64,000 nucleotides of DNA from Metasolibacillus sp. (GCF_025291715.1 NZ_JAMBIZ010000003.1:62001-126000); one strand, 5' to 3'. Counted from the first letter of the stretch, positions 1 to 8,504 are shown. Program-made: numbers and translations. The notes: generated by a model not told the origin, from the letters alone.

Positions 1-645
1 GTCACACCACAGCAGGGAAGCTGTAAGCTTGGCAGCAATGTTAAAATTGGCTACTTATCACAGCAATTTGATTATCGCGATACGGAGGCACGGGTAGTAG
101 ATGTTTTCCGTGAAGCAGTAGCTGTTTCCGAGGCAGAGGCACGCCACATACTAGCGCAGTTTCTATTTTATGGATATGATGTCTTCAAAAAAATCAAAAA
201 TTTAAGTGGTGGCGAAAAAATGCGCTTACGTCTTGCGCAGCTGATGCATCAACAAATCAATTTATTGGTGCTAGATGAGCCGACCAACCATCTTGATATT
301 GAATCACGTGAAGTGCTAGAGGATACCTTGGAAACATTTGAAGGGACAGTTATCGCTGTCTCACATGATCGTTATTTTTTACAAAAGCTATTCACGAAAA
401 TAGCATGGGTTGAGCATCAGCGAATTGCAGTGTATGACGGTGATTATGAGTGGGCAAAAGCAAAGCGTACAGTTGTTGAAAAAGCACCAGTCGAGAAAGT
501 TCAACGTCAAAAAGCACGCTCTACTTTAGAACAAATCGAAAAATTAGAAATCAAATTAAAGGAACCAACACTTGCTGCTATACAGCGTACAAAACTAGAG
601 CAGCAACTAGAAGCATTGTATGAGCAGTGGTTACGAGAGGAATAG
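1..645 (+). CDS. ABC-F family ATPase, 3' end only (5' truncated by window)
   Basis: The frame is open from base 1 to a TAG at 643-645 and gives 214 residues of the second nucleotide-binding domain of an ABC-F protein. Visible are the signature LSGGEK, the Walker B stretch LLVLDEPTNHLD with its following acidic residue, and the H-loop AVSHDR, then a charged coiled C-terminal tail rich in Lys and Glu. ABC-F proteins are soluble ribosome-binding ATPases, not transporters. The Walker A motif and first domain lie outside the window, so the subgroup cannot be set. A second ABC-F gene follows at 761; the strong ribosome site for the leader peptide between them overlaps this stop codon. Confidence 0.93.
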   Translation, partial: VTPQQGSCKLGSNVKIGYLSQQFDYRDTEARVVDVFREAVAVSEAEARHILAQFLFYGYDVFKKIKNLSGGEKMRLRLAQLMHQQINLLVLDEPTNHLDIESREVLEDTLETFEGTVIAVSHDRYFLQKLFTKIAWVEHQRIAVYDGDYEWAKAKRTVVEKAPVEKVQRQKARSTLEQIEKLEIKLKEPTLAAIQRTKLEQQLEALYEQWLREE

Positions 646-659
646 GAGGTGAAGACCAC

Positions 660-680
660 ATGTGGTTATTATTTTTATAA
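660..680 (+). CDS. Putative six-residue leader peptide of the downstream ABC-F gene
   Basis: ATG at 660-662 opens a six-codon frame (MWLLFL) that ends at TAA 678-680. It has an excellent ribosome site, AGGAGGT at 644-650, nine bases upstream. Short hydrophobic leader ORFs in front of ABC-F and erm resistance genes are known to act as ribosome-stalling sensors of translation inhibitors. Here the ORF is followed at once by two overlapping hairpins and then by the ABC-F start. Its function is inferred from this layout; the ORF and ribosome site are plain in the sequence. Confidence 0.6.
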   Translation: MWLLFL

Positions 681-682
681 GC

Positions 683-746
683 CGATACGAGTGATGAAAC
701 GCTCGTATCGATAGTCACTATCGATACGGAAAAAATATCTTTTTTC
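683..746 (+). promoter_or_regulatory. Attenuator-like region with mutually exclusive hairpins
   Basis: Stem 1 pairs CGATACGAG (683-691) with CTCGTATCG (702-710). Stem 2 is a perfect 12-bp inverted repeat, 704-715 with 717-728, around a single central base. The two stems share 704-710 and cannot both form. A weaker AT stem (729-735 with 740-746) ends directly before the GGAGG site at 747-751 of the ABC-F gene. The arrangement fits a switch controlled by ribosome position on the leader ORF. Whether it acts on transcription or on translation cannot be told; there is no classic U-run directly after stem 2. Confidence 0.55.
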
Positions 747-760
747 GGAGGTAGTGCAAA

Positions 761-2215
761 ATGGAACAATTGCAATTTGAACTCAAACAAGCAACAGTGA
801 ACTATTTAGATAAGGAAATTTTAAATATCCCGTATTTAGCTGTACATCAATTGGAGCGTATCGGTATTGTGGGGGATAACGGCGCAGGCAAAAGCACATT
901 GCTCAAGCTGTTGGCAGGAAAAATTTCTCCAACGACAGGTCATGTCAAAAGCTTTGTTGATGCGCTCTATATGGATCAAATCGACTTACAAGTAACGCAG
1001 GATATTGACTATGCATTGCAAGGTAAACTTAATATTCAAGGTATGGCTGAGCATTTAAGCGGTGGCGAGCGAACGAGACGCAAGCTAGCCGAGCTTTTAT
1101 CGACGTATGCACCTTGTTATTTATTAGATGAGCCTACATCGCATTTAGATCGAGATGGTATTCAATTTTTAATTGATGAGCTAACGCATTATTATGGAAC
1201 ATTGATTATCGTTAGCCATGACCGAGCTTTGTTAGATGCCTTAGTCGATACGATTTGGGAAGTAAAGGATGGCGCAATACATGTGTACACAGGTAATTAC
1301 AGCTCCTATAAAGAACAAAAGGAATTAGAGCACCAGCAACAGCAAGTCGCACATGAGGCATACGTAAAGGAAAAAGGTCGGCTAGAAGCTGCTGCTACAG
1401 ATAAAATGAAGCGAGCCGAGCAAATGGCACAAGCAAAAAATATGTCCCGTAAAGAAGCAAAGGCAAAGCCAAACCGCATGTTTGAAACAAAATCCAAAGC
1501 CTCTGGGCAAAAGGCATTGCACCGAGCAGCAAAGGCGATGGAAGAGCGTGTCCAGCAGCTACAGGCAGTAGAAAAGCCTGAGGCGGAGCGAGTATTTCAT
1601 TTTGCGCACAAAGCAATTACTGAGCTGCATAATAAAGTGCCGATTTTAGCGAATGATTTTACATTAATGGCTGGAGACAAGCTATTATTAGAGCGCGTTT
1701 CCTTCCAAATTCGTCAAGGGCAAAAAATCGCCATTACAGGTGCAAACGGTAGTGGTAAAAGCACATTGCTAAAGGCGATTGCTGACGGTATAGAGGGCAT
1801 TGATATATCACCAAAAGTGAAAATCGGCTATTTTCAGCAAATGAGCTATCGGTTTGTGCAAGCTCAAACATTGCTACAATTTATGAAATCACAATCAGCC
1901 TATGATGAAGGCTTTTTGCGAAAAATCTTAGCTGCCATGCATTTTACACAAACGGACTTGCGAAAAAGCGTTTGTGAGCTAAGCGGTGGTGAAGCAATGC
2001 GCCTGCAGTTAGCTTTATTATTTGTTGGAGATTATAATGTGCTACTGCTTGATGAACCGACAAATTTTTTAGATATTACATTATTGGAAGCATTGGAGCG
2101 CTTTATTTTAGGCTATCAAGGAACGGTGTTAATCGTTTCGCATGATGAGGCATTTTTACAACAAACAGCAACAGTACGTTATCATTTAGTGGAACAGAAA
2201 TTGCTGTTACAATAA
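761..2215 (+). CDS. ABC-F ribosomal protection protein, Msr/Vga-like
   Basis: 484 residues, the size of the Msr group. Two nucleotide-binding domains are visible: Walker A GDNGAGKST (about residue 38), signature LSGGERTRRK and LLDEPTSHLD in the first; GANGSGKST (about 330), LSGGEAMRLQ and LLDEPTNFLD in the second. Between them is a long Lys/Ala/Gln-rich linker, the antibiotic-resistance domain of ARE ABC-F proteins that reaches the peptidyl-transferase centre. There are no membrane segments. The family displaces macrolides, lincosamides, streptogramins or pleuromutilins from the ribosome; the drug range of this one cannot be read from sequence. The leader ORF and hairpins upstream support inducible expression. 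GGAGG (747-751) supports the ATG at 761. Confidence 0.85.
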   Translation: MEQLQFELKQATVNYLDKEILNIPYLAVHQLERIGIVGDNGAGKSTLLKLLAGKISPTTGHVKSFVDALYMDQIDLQVTQDIDYALQGKLNIQGMAEHLSGGERTRRKLAELLSTYAPCYLLDEPTSHLDRDGIQFLIDELTHYYGTLIIVSHDRALLDALVDTIWEVKDGAIHVYTGNYSSYKEQKELEHQQQQVAHEAYVKEKGRLEAAATDKMKRAEQMAQAKNMSRKEAKAKPNRMFETKSKASGQKALHRAAKAMEERVQQLQAVEKPEAERVFHFAHKAITELHNKVPILANDFTLMAGDKLLLERVSFQIRQGQKIAITGANGSGKSTLLKAIADGIEGIDISPKVKIGYFQQMSYRFVQAQTLLQFMKSQSAYDEGFLRKILAAMHFTQTDLRKSVCELSGGEAMRLQLALLFVGDYNVLLLDEPTNFLDITLLEALERFILGYQGTVLIVSHDEAFLQQTATVRYHLVEQKLLLQ

Positions 2216-2221
2216 GGAAAA

Positions 2222-2257
2222 GTGAGAATGGAATTTGTTTTCCATTCTCGCTTTTTC
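2222..2257 (+). terminator. Intrinsic terminator after the ABC-F gene
   Basis: Arms GTGAGAATGGAA (2222-2233) and TTCCATTCTCGC (2240-2251) are followed by a run of T. It lies seven bases after the ABC-F stop codon. A TATACT hexamer at 2261-2266 just behind it may be the -10 box of the next transcript. Confidence 0.85.
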
Positions 2258-2296
2258 ATGTATACTATAGAAAAGTAATGGAATTGAGGTGTATAT

Positions 2297-2659
2297 ATGG
2301 GAAAATCTATCAAGGGAATTGCAATCATATGCCTATACTGTTTTCCATTTGTCTATTTTTCTATGTATCAAGATTTTACGCATCATTCAATGTTAGGCTA
2401 TGTATTGATGATTGTTGTGACAGTTGGCTTGGCATACATAGCAAAACGATATGGTTATATCAAATTTGTCATTATAGGAAATCTTGTCTCAGCAATTGTC
2501 TCTTATTTTTTTATTGGAACAATGGCAGAGAATGAAAATTGGGGTGGCTTTTTTAAGCCTTTTTCGCCAGAGGGAATGCTGTTGCTTGCTAGCTGTTTAA
2601 ATATTATTCCACAGTTGCTAGCAATGATCTTTACTCAGAAAAAAAATTCAGGAGGATAA
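2297..2659 (+). CDS. Small integral membrane protein, unknown function
   Basis: 120 residues with about three to four hydrophobic segments (roughly residues 5-24, 33-50, 55-73 and 92-112) and a short charged C-terminus. A GAGGTG site lies before the ATG. It is followed three bases later by a lipoprotein gene, so the two are probably one transcript. I do not recognise a family. Another frame begins at 2278 on the same strand, but it lacks this hydrophobic pattern and is a shadow. Confidence 0.7.
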   Translation: MGKSIKGIAIICLYCFPFVYFSMYQDFTHHSMLGYVLMIVVTVGLAYIAKRYGYIKFVIIGNLVSAIVSYFFIGTMAENENWGGFFKPFSPEGMLLLASCLNIIPQLLAMIFTQKKNSGG

Positions 2660-2662
2660 CCA

Positions 2663-3046
2663 ATGAAAAAGCTGATGTTTTTAATGCTTGTAACGATTGT
2701 ATGCTTAGTAGGCTGCCAAGAACAAAGCGCAGTGGAATTAACAAAAATGCCGAAAAAAGTTGCAGAAGTGATCCAGCCTGATTTAACCTTGCAAGGAATA
2801 TCTACAACAAAAGGGGTGTCCTATGTTATTTATCGCACTACAGGGGAGGTAAAAATGTCCTTTGTAGAAGAGAACGATGAGCAAAGAGTATATTTAACAG
2901 AAACCGAATCAGACTCAAAGGAATTAAAAACGTATCTTTACAAAATCCCTAAAATGAAATCAAAAGCAGAGGATAAATATTTTTCGGTGTATATTAATGA
3001 TGAGTTTGCACCTTTTGATATGATGATTGCGGCTGAGGTGGATTAA
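2663..3046 (+). CDS. Lipoprotein, unknown function
   Basis: 127 residues. The N-terminus has two lysines, a hydrophobic core and the lipobox LVGC, so Cys18 should be lipidated and the protein anchored on the outer face of the membrane. The mature part is short, charged and has no motif I recognise. AGGAGG just upstream overlaps the end of the membrane-protein gene, suggesting translational coupling. The broken Nudix gene starts one base after the stop. Confidence 0.75.
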   Translation: MKKLMFLMLVTIVCLVGCQEQSAVELTKMPKKVAEVIQPDLTLQGISTTKGVSYVIYRTTGEVKMSFVEENDEQRVYLTETESDSKELKTYLYKIPKMKSKAEDKYFSVYINDEFAPFDMMIAAEVD

Positions 3047-3047
3047 G

Positions 3048-3405
3048 ATGGGCTATATTAAAAAATTGCGAAAAGTAGTGGGTAGCCGACCACTCATTAT
3101 GGTTGGCGCTTGGGGAATCATTAGAGCAAGTTGCATATCGTGAAATGCTAGAAGAAACAGGGCTACAAGCACAACAGCTAATCTTATTACAAACGTATTC
3201 AGGGGAAGGCTTTTATTATCAATATCCACATGGTGATGAGGTCTATTTAGTTGTTACAACATATGAATGCAAGCAATTTGCTGGAGAATTAAAGCATGAC
3301 GAGGAAGAAGCGTTTGAAGTAAGGTTTTTTCCTATAGAGCAATTGCCTGTTAATTTAAATCAAGTCGACCAACCTATTATAAAAGATTATATAAAAAACG
3401 CATGA
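3048..3405 (+). pseudogene. Nudix hydrolase, disrupted by internal deletion and frameshift
   Basis: Two pieces of one Nudix protein lie in different frames. ATG 3048 gives an N-terminus MGYIKKLRKVVGSRPLIMVGA that is typical of a common Bacillus Nudix family and then runs into a stop. From 3103 a second frame gives LALGESLEQVA, the Nudix core REMLEETGL and a normal C-terminal half. The stretch that should lie between (the first beta strands and the GLPGG part of the Nudix box, about 27-28 residues) is missing. TTGGCGCT at 3103-3110 fits both sides of the junction in different frames, suggesting deletion between short direct repeats. A TTG-initiated 100-residue remnant could be translated but should be inactive. 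Confidence 0.8.
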
Positions 3406-3431
3406 AATCATGTTAGATTCCATGCGTTTTT
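3393..3431. terminator. Bidirectional terminator between convergent genes
   Basis: ACGCATG (3398-3404) pairs with CATGCGT (3421-3427), flanked by an A-run on the left and a T-run on the right, so it can work for the Nudix remnant on the plus strand and the methyltransferase on the minus strand. Confidence 0.8.
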
Positions 3432-3433
3432 AG

Positions 3434-4264
3434 TTATCTCGCTTTCACACAAAACGTAGACATCGGCTTTATTTCCTTCACTTCTTTCAAAGCCTCAATT
3501 TGTGCAAGTAATAGCTGTTTCAATTTGGCTGGGATTTGTGGTAGCCCCTCTAGCTCCTCGGAATAGAATGAAAGCGCCCCATCTACCTCCCAGTCACCGT
3601 CCTGTAAATCAGGGGAGTAAATATTATCTTTTTTGTCGATTGTCCAGCCACTTTTATTGAGTGCTTGTTCAATATCCTTCGGGTAAAACATCGTACGTAC
3701 ATTGGATTCACTGCTTGTTTTAAAGCTTTCAATAATCGCTTGAATGGATACTGCTGTAAAATGCGGTAGCTGCTCTGCAAGCTCAATGCAAGGGTTCCAT
3801 TCAGCTAAGCAAAGGTGTTGTCCCCATGGCCTAATGCGCATTAACATTTTTTCTAGCATTTCATAGCTAGCAAAATACCAAATACAGTGTGATAAAACGA
3901 TATAGTCAAATTGCTTGTCTTGAAATGTCACCTGTTCATTGAAAATATCGATGTTAAAATCAATGCGCAATTGTTGTCCTAGTTCACTTTGCAATAAACG
4001 CTCCCTCGCTTGACCTAGCGTTTCAGGTGCACCGTACCTTGCATCTGCCACATCTATGCCATGTACAAAGCCTGTAGCGCCAACTGTATAGGCAAGTGCA
4101 GCAAGCGTATCGCCTTGCCCACAGCCAATTTCTAACACGTTTGCCCCTTTAGGAATTCCCCAAAAGTCAATTAATTGTAGGCGATGTGCTGTTTGAATTT
4201 GTTGAATCTGGTGAGCCGATGCTGGCATAGCCATTGCTTGAAGTAAAGCATCTACCTTCACCAT
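3434..4264 (-). CDS. Class I SAM-dependent methyltransferase
   Basis: 276 residues. The SAM-binding motif I, VLEIGCGQGDTLAAL, sits near residue 40, followed by an acidic motif II (HGIDVAD) and a motif IV-like YIVLSHCIWYF. A C-terminal extension of about 100 residues has no obvious motif. The substrate is unknown; the N-terminal helix and MT fold resemble small-molecule methyltransferases of the UbiE/Methyltransf_11 type. Its start codon overlaps the stop of the AIM24 gene by one base (TAATG), so the two are translated together. Confidence 0.82.
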   Translation of the reverse strand: MVKVDALLQAMAMPASAHQIQQIQTAHRLQLIDFWGIPKGANVLEIGCGQGDTLAALAYTVGATGFVHGIDVADARYGAPETLGQARERLLQSELGQQLRIDFNIDIFNEQVTFQDKQFDYIVLSHCIWYFASYEMLEKMLMRIRPWGQHLCLAEWNPCIELAEQLPHFTAVSIQAIIESFKTSSESNVRTMFYPKDIEQALNKSGWTIDKKDNIYSPDLQDGDWEVDGALSFYSEELEGLPQIPAKLKQLLLAQIEALKEVKEIKPMSTFCVKAR

Positions 4265-4956
4265 TAGCTCTGCGCCTGCATATATACTTCTTCGTATGGC
4301 TGGACAATGACGAAGCCATCACCCTCAAAGCGCATTTGGAAGGATTCGCCACTGCCGCGCCCTAGGAATGTTTTAAAGGAAATATCTGTTTGGAACTCGG
4401 GCTGTAAATTGCCTGACCATGCAACCGTTGCATTCGGGTCTGTAATGATTGGATTACCTGGTGTGACGCGTAAAGTGAGTGGTTCATAATGTGTTGTAAT
4501 TGCTACAAGACCTGTTCCCTCACAGCGAATATTAAATAAGCCCCCCGCCATCATGCCTGCTACTTTTCTCATTAATTTAATTTCATGCTTAATCGTTGGC
4601 TCAAAAGCGAGTAAGTCATTGCCGTTCACATAAATTGCTTCATTTTGTAAATGTAAAATAATAATTTTCTTACCGCTGTCTGCTAGGTAAAGCTTACCTT
4701 TACCTGTTGCTTTCATTAAAGAGGCACCTTCACCTGTCAGCGCCTTTTTAAATAATGAACCAAGCCCGTGTTCTAAAATGCCTTCACGCTCAAATTTAAT
4801 TTGCCCATTATAGGCAACCATGGAGCCCGCCTTCGCCCAAACGAGGTTATCTAAATTGACCTCTAGCATACGCGGTGTTTCTAGCTCAAAAAAGCCTTCT
4901 CCACGATCAACCTGCTCCGTTTGCTTAATAAATTCCGAAATTGAATATTTACTCAT
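4264..4956 (-). CDS. AIM24/DUF124 family protein
   Basis: 230 residues matching the AIM24 (TIGR00266-like) beta-sandwich family: an early [21 protein letters not shown], the Gly-rich stretch [14 protein letters not shown], and a late [14 protein letters not shown]. Bacterial members are soluble trimers of unknown biochemical role. First gene of a two-gene operon with the methyltransferase. The region upstream (4957-5016) is AT-rich. Confidence 0.85.
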   Translation of the reverse strand: MSKYSISEFIKQTEQVDRGEGFFELETPRMLEVNLDNLVWAKAGSMVAYNGQIKFEREGILEHGLGSLFKKALTGEGASLMKATGKGKLYLADSGKKIIILHLQNEAIYVNGNDLLAFEPTIKHEIKLMRKVAGMMAGGLFNIRCEGTGLVAITTHYEPLTLRVTPGNPIITDPNATVAWSGNLQPEFQTDISFKTFLGRGSGESFQMRFEGDGFVIVQPYEEVYMQAQS

Positions 4957-5016
4957 GTTGTCACGACCTCTCGTTTTTTACTAATACGTGAAAATGATAT
5001 TATAGGTTTCAAAAAA

Positions 5017-5655
5017 TTATGATTTTTTTAATGAGTAGCTTGCACAATATAGTACATCAACAACGACAACAATTGTCCAAACCATGGAAAATTGATATAG
5101 AAATTTACTTGGATAAGGAGATTGTTCAAATTGCCCTGCGCCTACCCAATCACTTATTGTGGAAAGATAATGCCACCACTCGCTTAGAGATTCTGTACCA
5201 AGCATCCAAAAAATAACTTGTGCTATAAAAAAAGCGATAGCATGCAATGTTGTTACGATTAAATCTTTGCGTTTTTTATGATGAGGGTCTCCTTCCTTCG
5301 CAATTGCTTGATGTTCTTTAGCTGTTAGTAAATCAATACCTCGATAATTTCCTATTTTTACACGCATCCATCTATCTAATTTCTTAAAATCATTCAATCC
5401 GAATGTGACAGCATAAAGAATGAATATCGTAATAATTACTGTAAAGCTAGAAATTTCCCCCGTATAGTTGTATATAATCCAAGCAATTGCTGCTTCGAAA
5501 GCTGTTACCACAATAAACAATAAAATAAAGAGATTACTTGTATTTCTTTTATTAAAGAAATATCTTGTAGTACCAAATAATAATAGTGAAACAATGGAGA
5601 TTATTTCTGCAGCTATAAATAATTCCCATTGGTAGGATAGTAAAAATACTTGCAT
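5017..5655 (-). CDS. Integral membrane protein, unknown
   Basis: 212 residues if started at the ATG at 5655, which lies nine bases after the AAAGG site. The ATG three codons upstream (5664) directly abuts that site and is a poor start. There are about five hydrophobic segments: three in the N-terminal 95 residues and two in the last 80, with a basic loop between that contains HHKKRK. I do not recognise the family. The MerR-type regulator is transcribed divergently about 125 bases away. Confidence 0.65.
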   Translation of the reverse strand: MQVFLLSYQWELFIAAEIISIVSLLLFGTTRYFFNKRNTSNLFILLFIVVTAFEAAIAWIIYNYTGEISSFTVIITIFILYAVTFGLNDFKKLDRWMRVKIGNYRGIDLLTAKEHQAIAKEGDPHHKKRKDLIVTTLHAIAFFIAQVIFWMLGTESLSEWWHYLSTISDWVGAGQFEQSPYPSKFLYQFSMVWTIVVVVDVLYCASYSLKKS

Positions 5656-5728
5656 AATAGTCATCCTTTCTAAGATTCTTTTTGTTTTACTTATACGTAA
5701 AATACTATAACAAGTTTCAAAAAATTAC

Positions 5729-5757
5729 TTGACGTTGGAGTGTAGTCCAATGATAGT
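5729..5757 (+). promoter_or_regulatory. MerR-type promoter/operator
   Basis: A TTGACG -35 box (5729-5734) is followed by the dyad TTGGA-N6-TCCAA (5735-5739 and 5746-5750) and then by a TGATAG/TAGTGT -10 region. A dyad placed between -35 and -10 is the hallmark of promoters controlled by MerR-family proteins. The regulator gene starts 25 bases downstream, so autoregulation is likely. Confidence 0.6.
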
Positions 5758-5781
5758 GTGAGAATAAAGGAGGCGACATAT

Positions 5782-6207
5782 ATGTTTATTAAGCAATTTG
5801 CCGCAAAATATCATCTGTCACAAGATACGCTTCGCTTTTATGAAAAAGAAGGGATGCTCCATCCACAGCGCTTAGAAAATGGCTATCGCTTTTATGATGT
5901 GTCTTGTGAGAGAGCAGTTAAATTCATTCAAGTGATGAAAAATATTGGCTTTTCATTACAAGAAATTCGTAGCTTGCTTACTTTAAGTGGGCAGCCGATG
6001 AGTGAAGAATGCAATCAGGCTTCACATGCATTATTTGCTCATAAAATCAATGAGATTGAAAGACAGCTTGCATTTTTAACAATGGCATTAGATGTATTAA
6101 AAATGGCAGAAGGGTTAGTGCAAGAGGGTAAATATGAATCGAATAAAGAGCAAATTGATGAGGTTGTTGAAGAAATGTATCGAAAGCTAGGTGATAGCTT
6201 TGCATAG
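5782..6207 (+). CDS. MerR family transcriptional regulator
   Basis: 141 residues. The N-terminal winged helix-turn-helix is clear: AAKYHLSQDTLRFYEKEG followed by GYRFYD. A coiled dimerisation helix covers roughly residues 75-110. The ATG at 5782 is chosen because AAAGGAGG (5767-5774) lies eight bases before it; an in-frame GTG at 5758 is inside the promoter. The C-terminal part has few cysteines and no metal-binding loop, so it is more like the aldehyde/metabolite-sensing AdhR-type members than metal sensors. The DUF4260 gene overlaps its end. Confidence 0.88.
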   Translation: MFIKQFAAKYHLSQDTLRFYEKEGMLHPQRLENGYRFYDVSCERAVKFIQVMKNIGFSLQEIRSLLTLSGQPMSEECNQASHALFAHKINEIERQLAFLTMALDVLKMAEGLVQEGKYESNKEQIDEVVEEMYRKLGDSFA

Positions 6208-6544
6208 CTTAATTAAACTAGAGTATGCACTCAGTTTTTTCGTACTATTTGCTATTTATTGTTATCTTGATTTTTCGATACTATGGTTCTTTCTTTTGCT
6301 GCTTGCGCCAGATATATGTATGATTGGCTATGTGATAAATGCAAAAGTAGGTGCCATTATATACAATATTGGGCACAGCCTTATTCTACCTTCTATTCTC
6401 TTAACAATTGCTTTATTCGCAAATATCGCATTATTGTTATCAATTGCGATGATTTGGTTAGCACATATTTTGATGGATCGGACTTTAGGCTATGGCTTGA
6501 AATATATGACAGGATTTAAGGATACACATTTAGGAGCTATTTGA
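6191..6544 (+). CDS. DUF4260 family membrane protein
   Basis: About 115-117 residues, nearly all hydrophobic (four predicted helices), ending in the family's conserved DRTLGYGLKY and a nearby FKDTHLG. The start is GTG 6191 or, more likely, TTG 6200, which has AGGTG (6189-6193) at a good distance; both lie inside the 3' end of the MerR gene. The function of DUF4260 is unknown. It is probably co-expressed with and controlled by the MerR protein. Confidence 0.8.
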   Translation: MIALHSLIKLEYALSFFVLFAIYCYLDFSILWFFLLLLAPDICMIGYVINAKVGAIIYNIGHSLILPSILLTIALFANIALLLSIAMIWLAHILMDRTLGYGLKYMTGFKDTHLGAI

Positions 6545-6555
6545 AAAATAGCTCC
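6533..6555. terminator. Hairpin between convergent genes
   Basis: GGAGCTATTT (6533-6542) and AAATAGCTCC (6546-6555) form a perfect 10-bp stem with a three-base loop, overlapping the DUF4260 stop codon. U-runs on either side are weak, so termination efficiency is uncertain. Confidence 0.5.
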
Positions 6556-6561
6556 ATAAAA

Positions 6562-6981
6562 TTACTTCACAATCAAGGCAGGGCAGTTAACCCGCTTCAT
6601 GACTTTATGACTGACACTGCCTAGTACCATTTCCTGTAGGCCATTTAAACCACGGCTGCCAATAATGACTAGGTCTACATTGTTGGCATTTACATATTGA
6701 ATAATTTCAGGAGCAGGCTCACCCTTTAAAATAGTTACTTTATATGAAATGCCCTGCTCCTTTATGAGCTGCTCGACTGCGGCTACTTTGCGGCGGCGCT
6801 CTAACAACAGGCTGTCGGGTGAGGCGCTATGTAGTCGGTCTGCTCGTGCGTTGTCAAAGCTTGCGACATACACGATGTCCACAACACTATTGACGGAAAA
6901 CTGTGCGATTTTCACCGCTTCTTGTGCAGCACGTAGCGCATTTTCCGAGCCGTCTGCTGCTAAAACGATATGTTGATACAT
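6562..6981 (-). CDS. Universal stress protein, UspA family
   Basis: 139 residues, the normal length for a single-domain Usp. It starts with the beta1 strand HIVLAADGSENA and carries the nucleotide-binding pattern G-2x-G-9x-GS, visible as GSRGLNGLQEMVLGSVS near the C-terminus, so it should be of the ATP-binding type. The final strand is CPALIVK. It lies 12 bases downstream of a SulP transporter gene on the same strand and is probably the second gene of that operon, a common partnership for SulP carriers. Confidence 0.92.
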   Translation of the reverse strand: MYQHIVLAADGSENALRAAQEAVKIAQFSVNSVVDIVYVASFDNARADRLHSASPDSLLLERRRKVAAVEQLIKEQGISYKVTILKGEPAPEIIQYVNANNVDLVIIGSRGLNGLQEMVLGSVSHKVMKRVNCPALIVK

Positions 6982-6993
6982 AAAAAATCCCCC

Positions 6994-8412
6994 TTATGAG
7001 TAACTCGTTAGCTTTTGATAAAGTGCCTGACTAGCAGGGTTCATACCAATAACGGTAACTGTTTTGCCATTTTCCTCTAGCTTGCTTATTACTTTGACAA
7101 GTGCACCGACACTGGATTCATCCCAAAGATGACTGCTTGTCAAATCAATTGTAATATGTAGCTCCTCCGCTTGCTCTAGCTTATCAACAAAAGCTTTCGT
7201 TGATGCAAAAAATAAAGGACCTTCTACAATATATACATCTGCTTTTTGTGTAATATGAACCTTTGAAATTTTCGCAACAAAAAATAGCGCACTAATAATA
7301 ATACCTGTCACAACACCAATTGCTAAATTGCCCGTATACAGCACAATAATAATTGTAATAAGCATCACGAAAACTTCTCCCTTTGGTGCAGCAATTGTGT
7401 ATCTCAATGAGCGCCAATCGAATGCAGAGATTGCAACCATTACCATAATACCTGCCAAGACAGGCATCGGAATATCAACAACAATATCACCTAGTACGAC
7501 AATTAAAAATATTAAAAAGATACCTGAGACAAGTGTGGATAAACGCCCACGCCCACCAGATTTGACATTAATCATCGACTGACCAATCATCGCACAGCCT
7601 GCCATACCGCCAAAAAAGCCGTTAACGATATTAGCAATACCCTGTCCACGTGCCTCCATATTTTTATTCGACTTCGTATCCGTCATATCATCTAAAATTT
7701 GTGCAGTTAATAAAGATTCCAATAAACCAACGACCGCCAGTGCTAATGAATATGGCAAAATAATTTGTAGCGTTTCGAATGTTAGTGGAATATCAGGTAA
7801 TAAAAAAGTAGGTAAACTTGTTGGCACTGCACCTAAATCACCAACTGTTTTTAAATCAAGATGAAAAACAAGCGCTGCGGCTGTCAATAGGACAACGGCG
7901 ATTAAAGGGGCTGGAATCATTTTGAAAAATTTCGGAATTACATAAACAAGCCCAATTGTAATAAATAAAAATAAATAAGTCATACTGCTACCGCCAATAA
8001 AATGGGGAAGCTGTGCCATAAAAACTAAAATGGCTAAAGAATTTACGAAGCCAATCATCACCGCATTTGGAATGAAGCGCATCAGCTTTGCAATCCCAAA
8101 AATGCCAAATAAAATTTGAATAATTCCTGTTAAAATGGTTGCAGCAAGTAAATATTGCAGTCCATGATCTGCCACTAAATCAACAACGACAATTGCCATA
8201 GCCCCTGTCGCAGCAGAAATCATCGCAGGGCGTCCACCAACAAAGGCAATGACTGTTGCAATGGTAAACGAAGCATACAACCCAACCATTGGGTCAACTC
8301 CTGCCATAATTGAAAAGGCAATGGCTTCAGGTATAAGCGCCAACGCAACAACGATACCTGATAAAATATCTGCCCGTATATTGCTAAACCATTGCTGCTG
8401 TATAGTTTGCAT
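6994..8412 (-). CDS. SulP family anion transporter with STAS domain
   Basis: 472 residues. An N-terminal transport region of 10-12 hydrophobic segments begins with [20 protein letters not shown], the family's conserved first-helix motif. A C-terminal cytoplasmic STAS domain starts near residue 385 ([16 protein letters not shown], then [13 protein letters not shown]). The family carries sulfate, bicarbonate or other oxyanions. The short length is like bacterial bicarbonate or sulfate carriers, and substrate cannot be assigned. Co-transcribed with UspA and divergent from the UPF0316 gene. Confidence 0.9.
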   Translation of the reverse strand: MQTIQQQWFSNIRADILSGIVVALALIPEAIAFSIMAGVDPMVGLYASFTIATVIAFVGGRPAMISAATGAMAIVVVDLVADHGLQYLLAATILTGIIQILFGIFGIAKLMRFIPNAVMIGFVNSLAILVFMAQLPHFIGGSSMTYLFLFITIGLVYVIPKFFKMIPAPLIAVVLLTAAALVFHLDLKTVGDLGAVPTSLPTFLLPDIPLTFETLQIILPYSLALAVVGLLESLLTAQILDDMTDTKSNKNMEARGQGIANIVNGFFGGMAGCAMIGQSMINVKSGGRGRLSTLVSGIFLIFLIVVLGDIVVDIPMPVLAGIMVMVAISAFDWRSLRYTIAAPKGEVFVMLITIIIVLYTGNLAIGVVTGIIISALFFVAKISKVHITQKADVYIVEGPLFFASTKAFVDKLEQAEELHITIDLTSSHLWDESSVGALVKVISKLEENGKTVTVIGMNPASQALYQKLTSYS

Positions 8413-8504
8413 GTTAAAGCTCCTTCCAAATAATAAATACGCCTATCATCATAACATGAAATAGGAAGAGCGAGAATAGCCTTCTTACTTGTAGGGCGTT
8501 TACA

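Noticed and set aside
2278..2535. 85-residue frame overlapping the small membrane protein gene
   Set aside because: It is Cys-rich and lacks a ribosome site with proper spacing; the other frame has a clean membrane-protein pattern.
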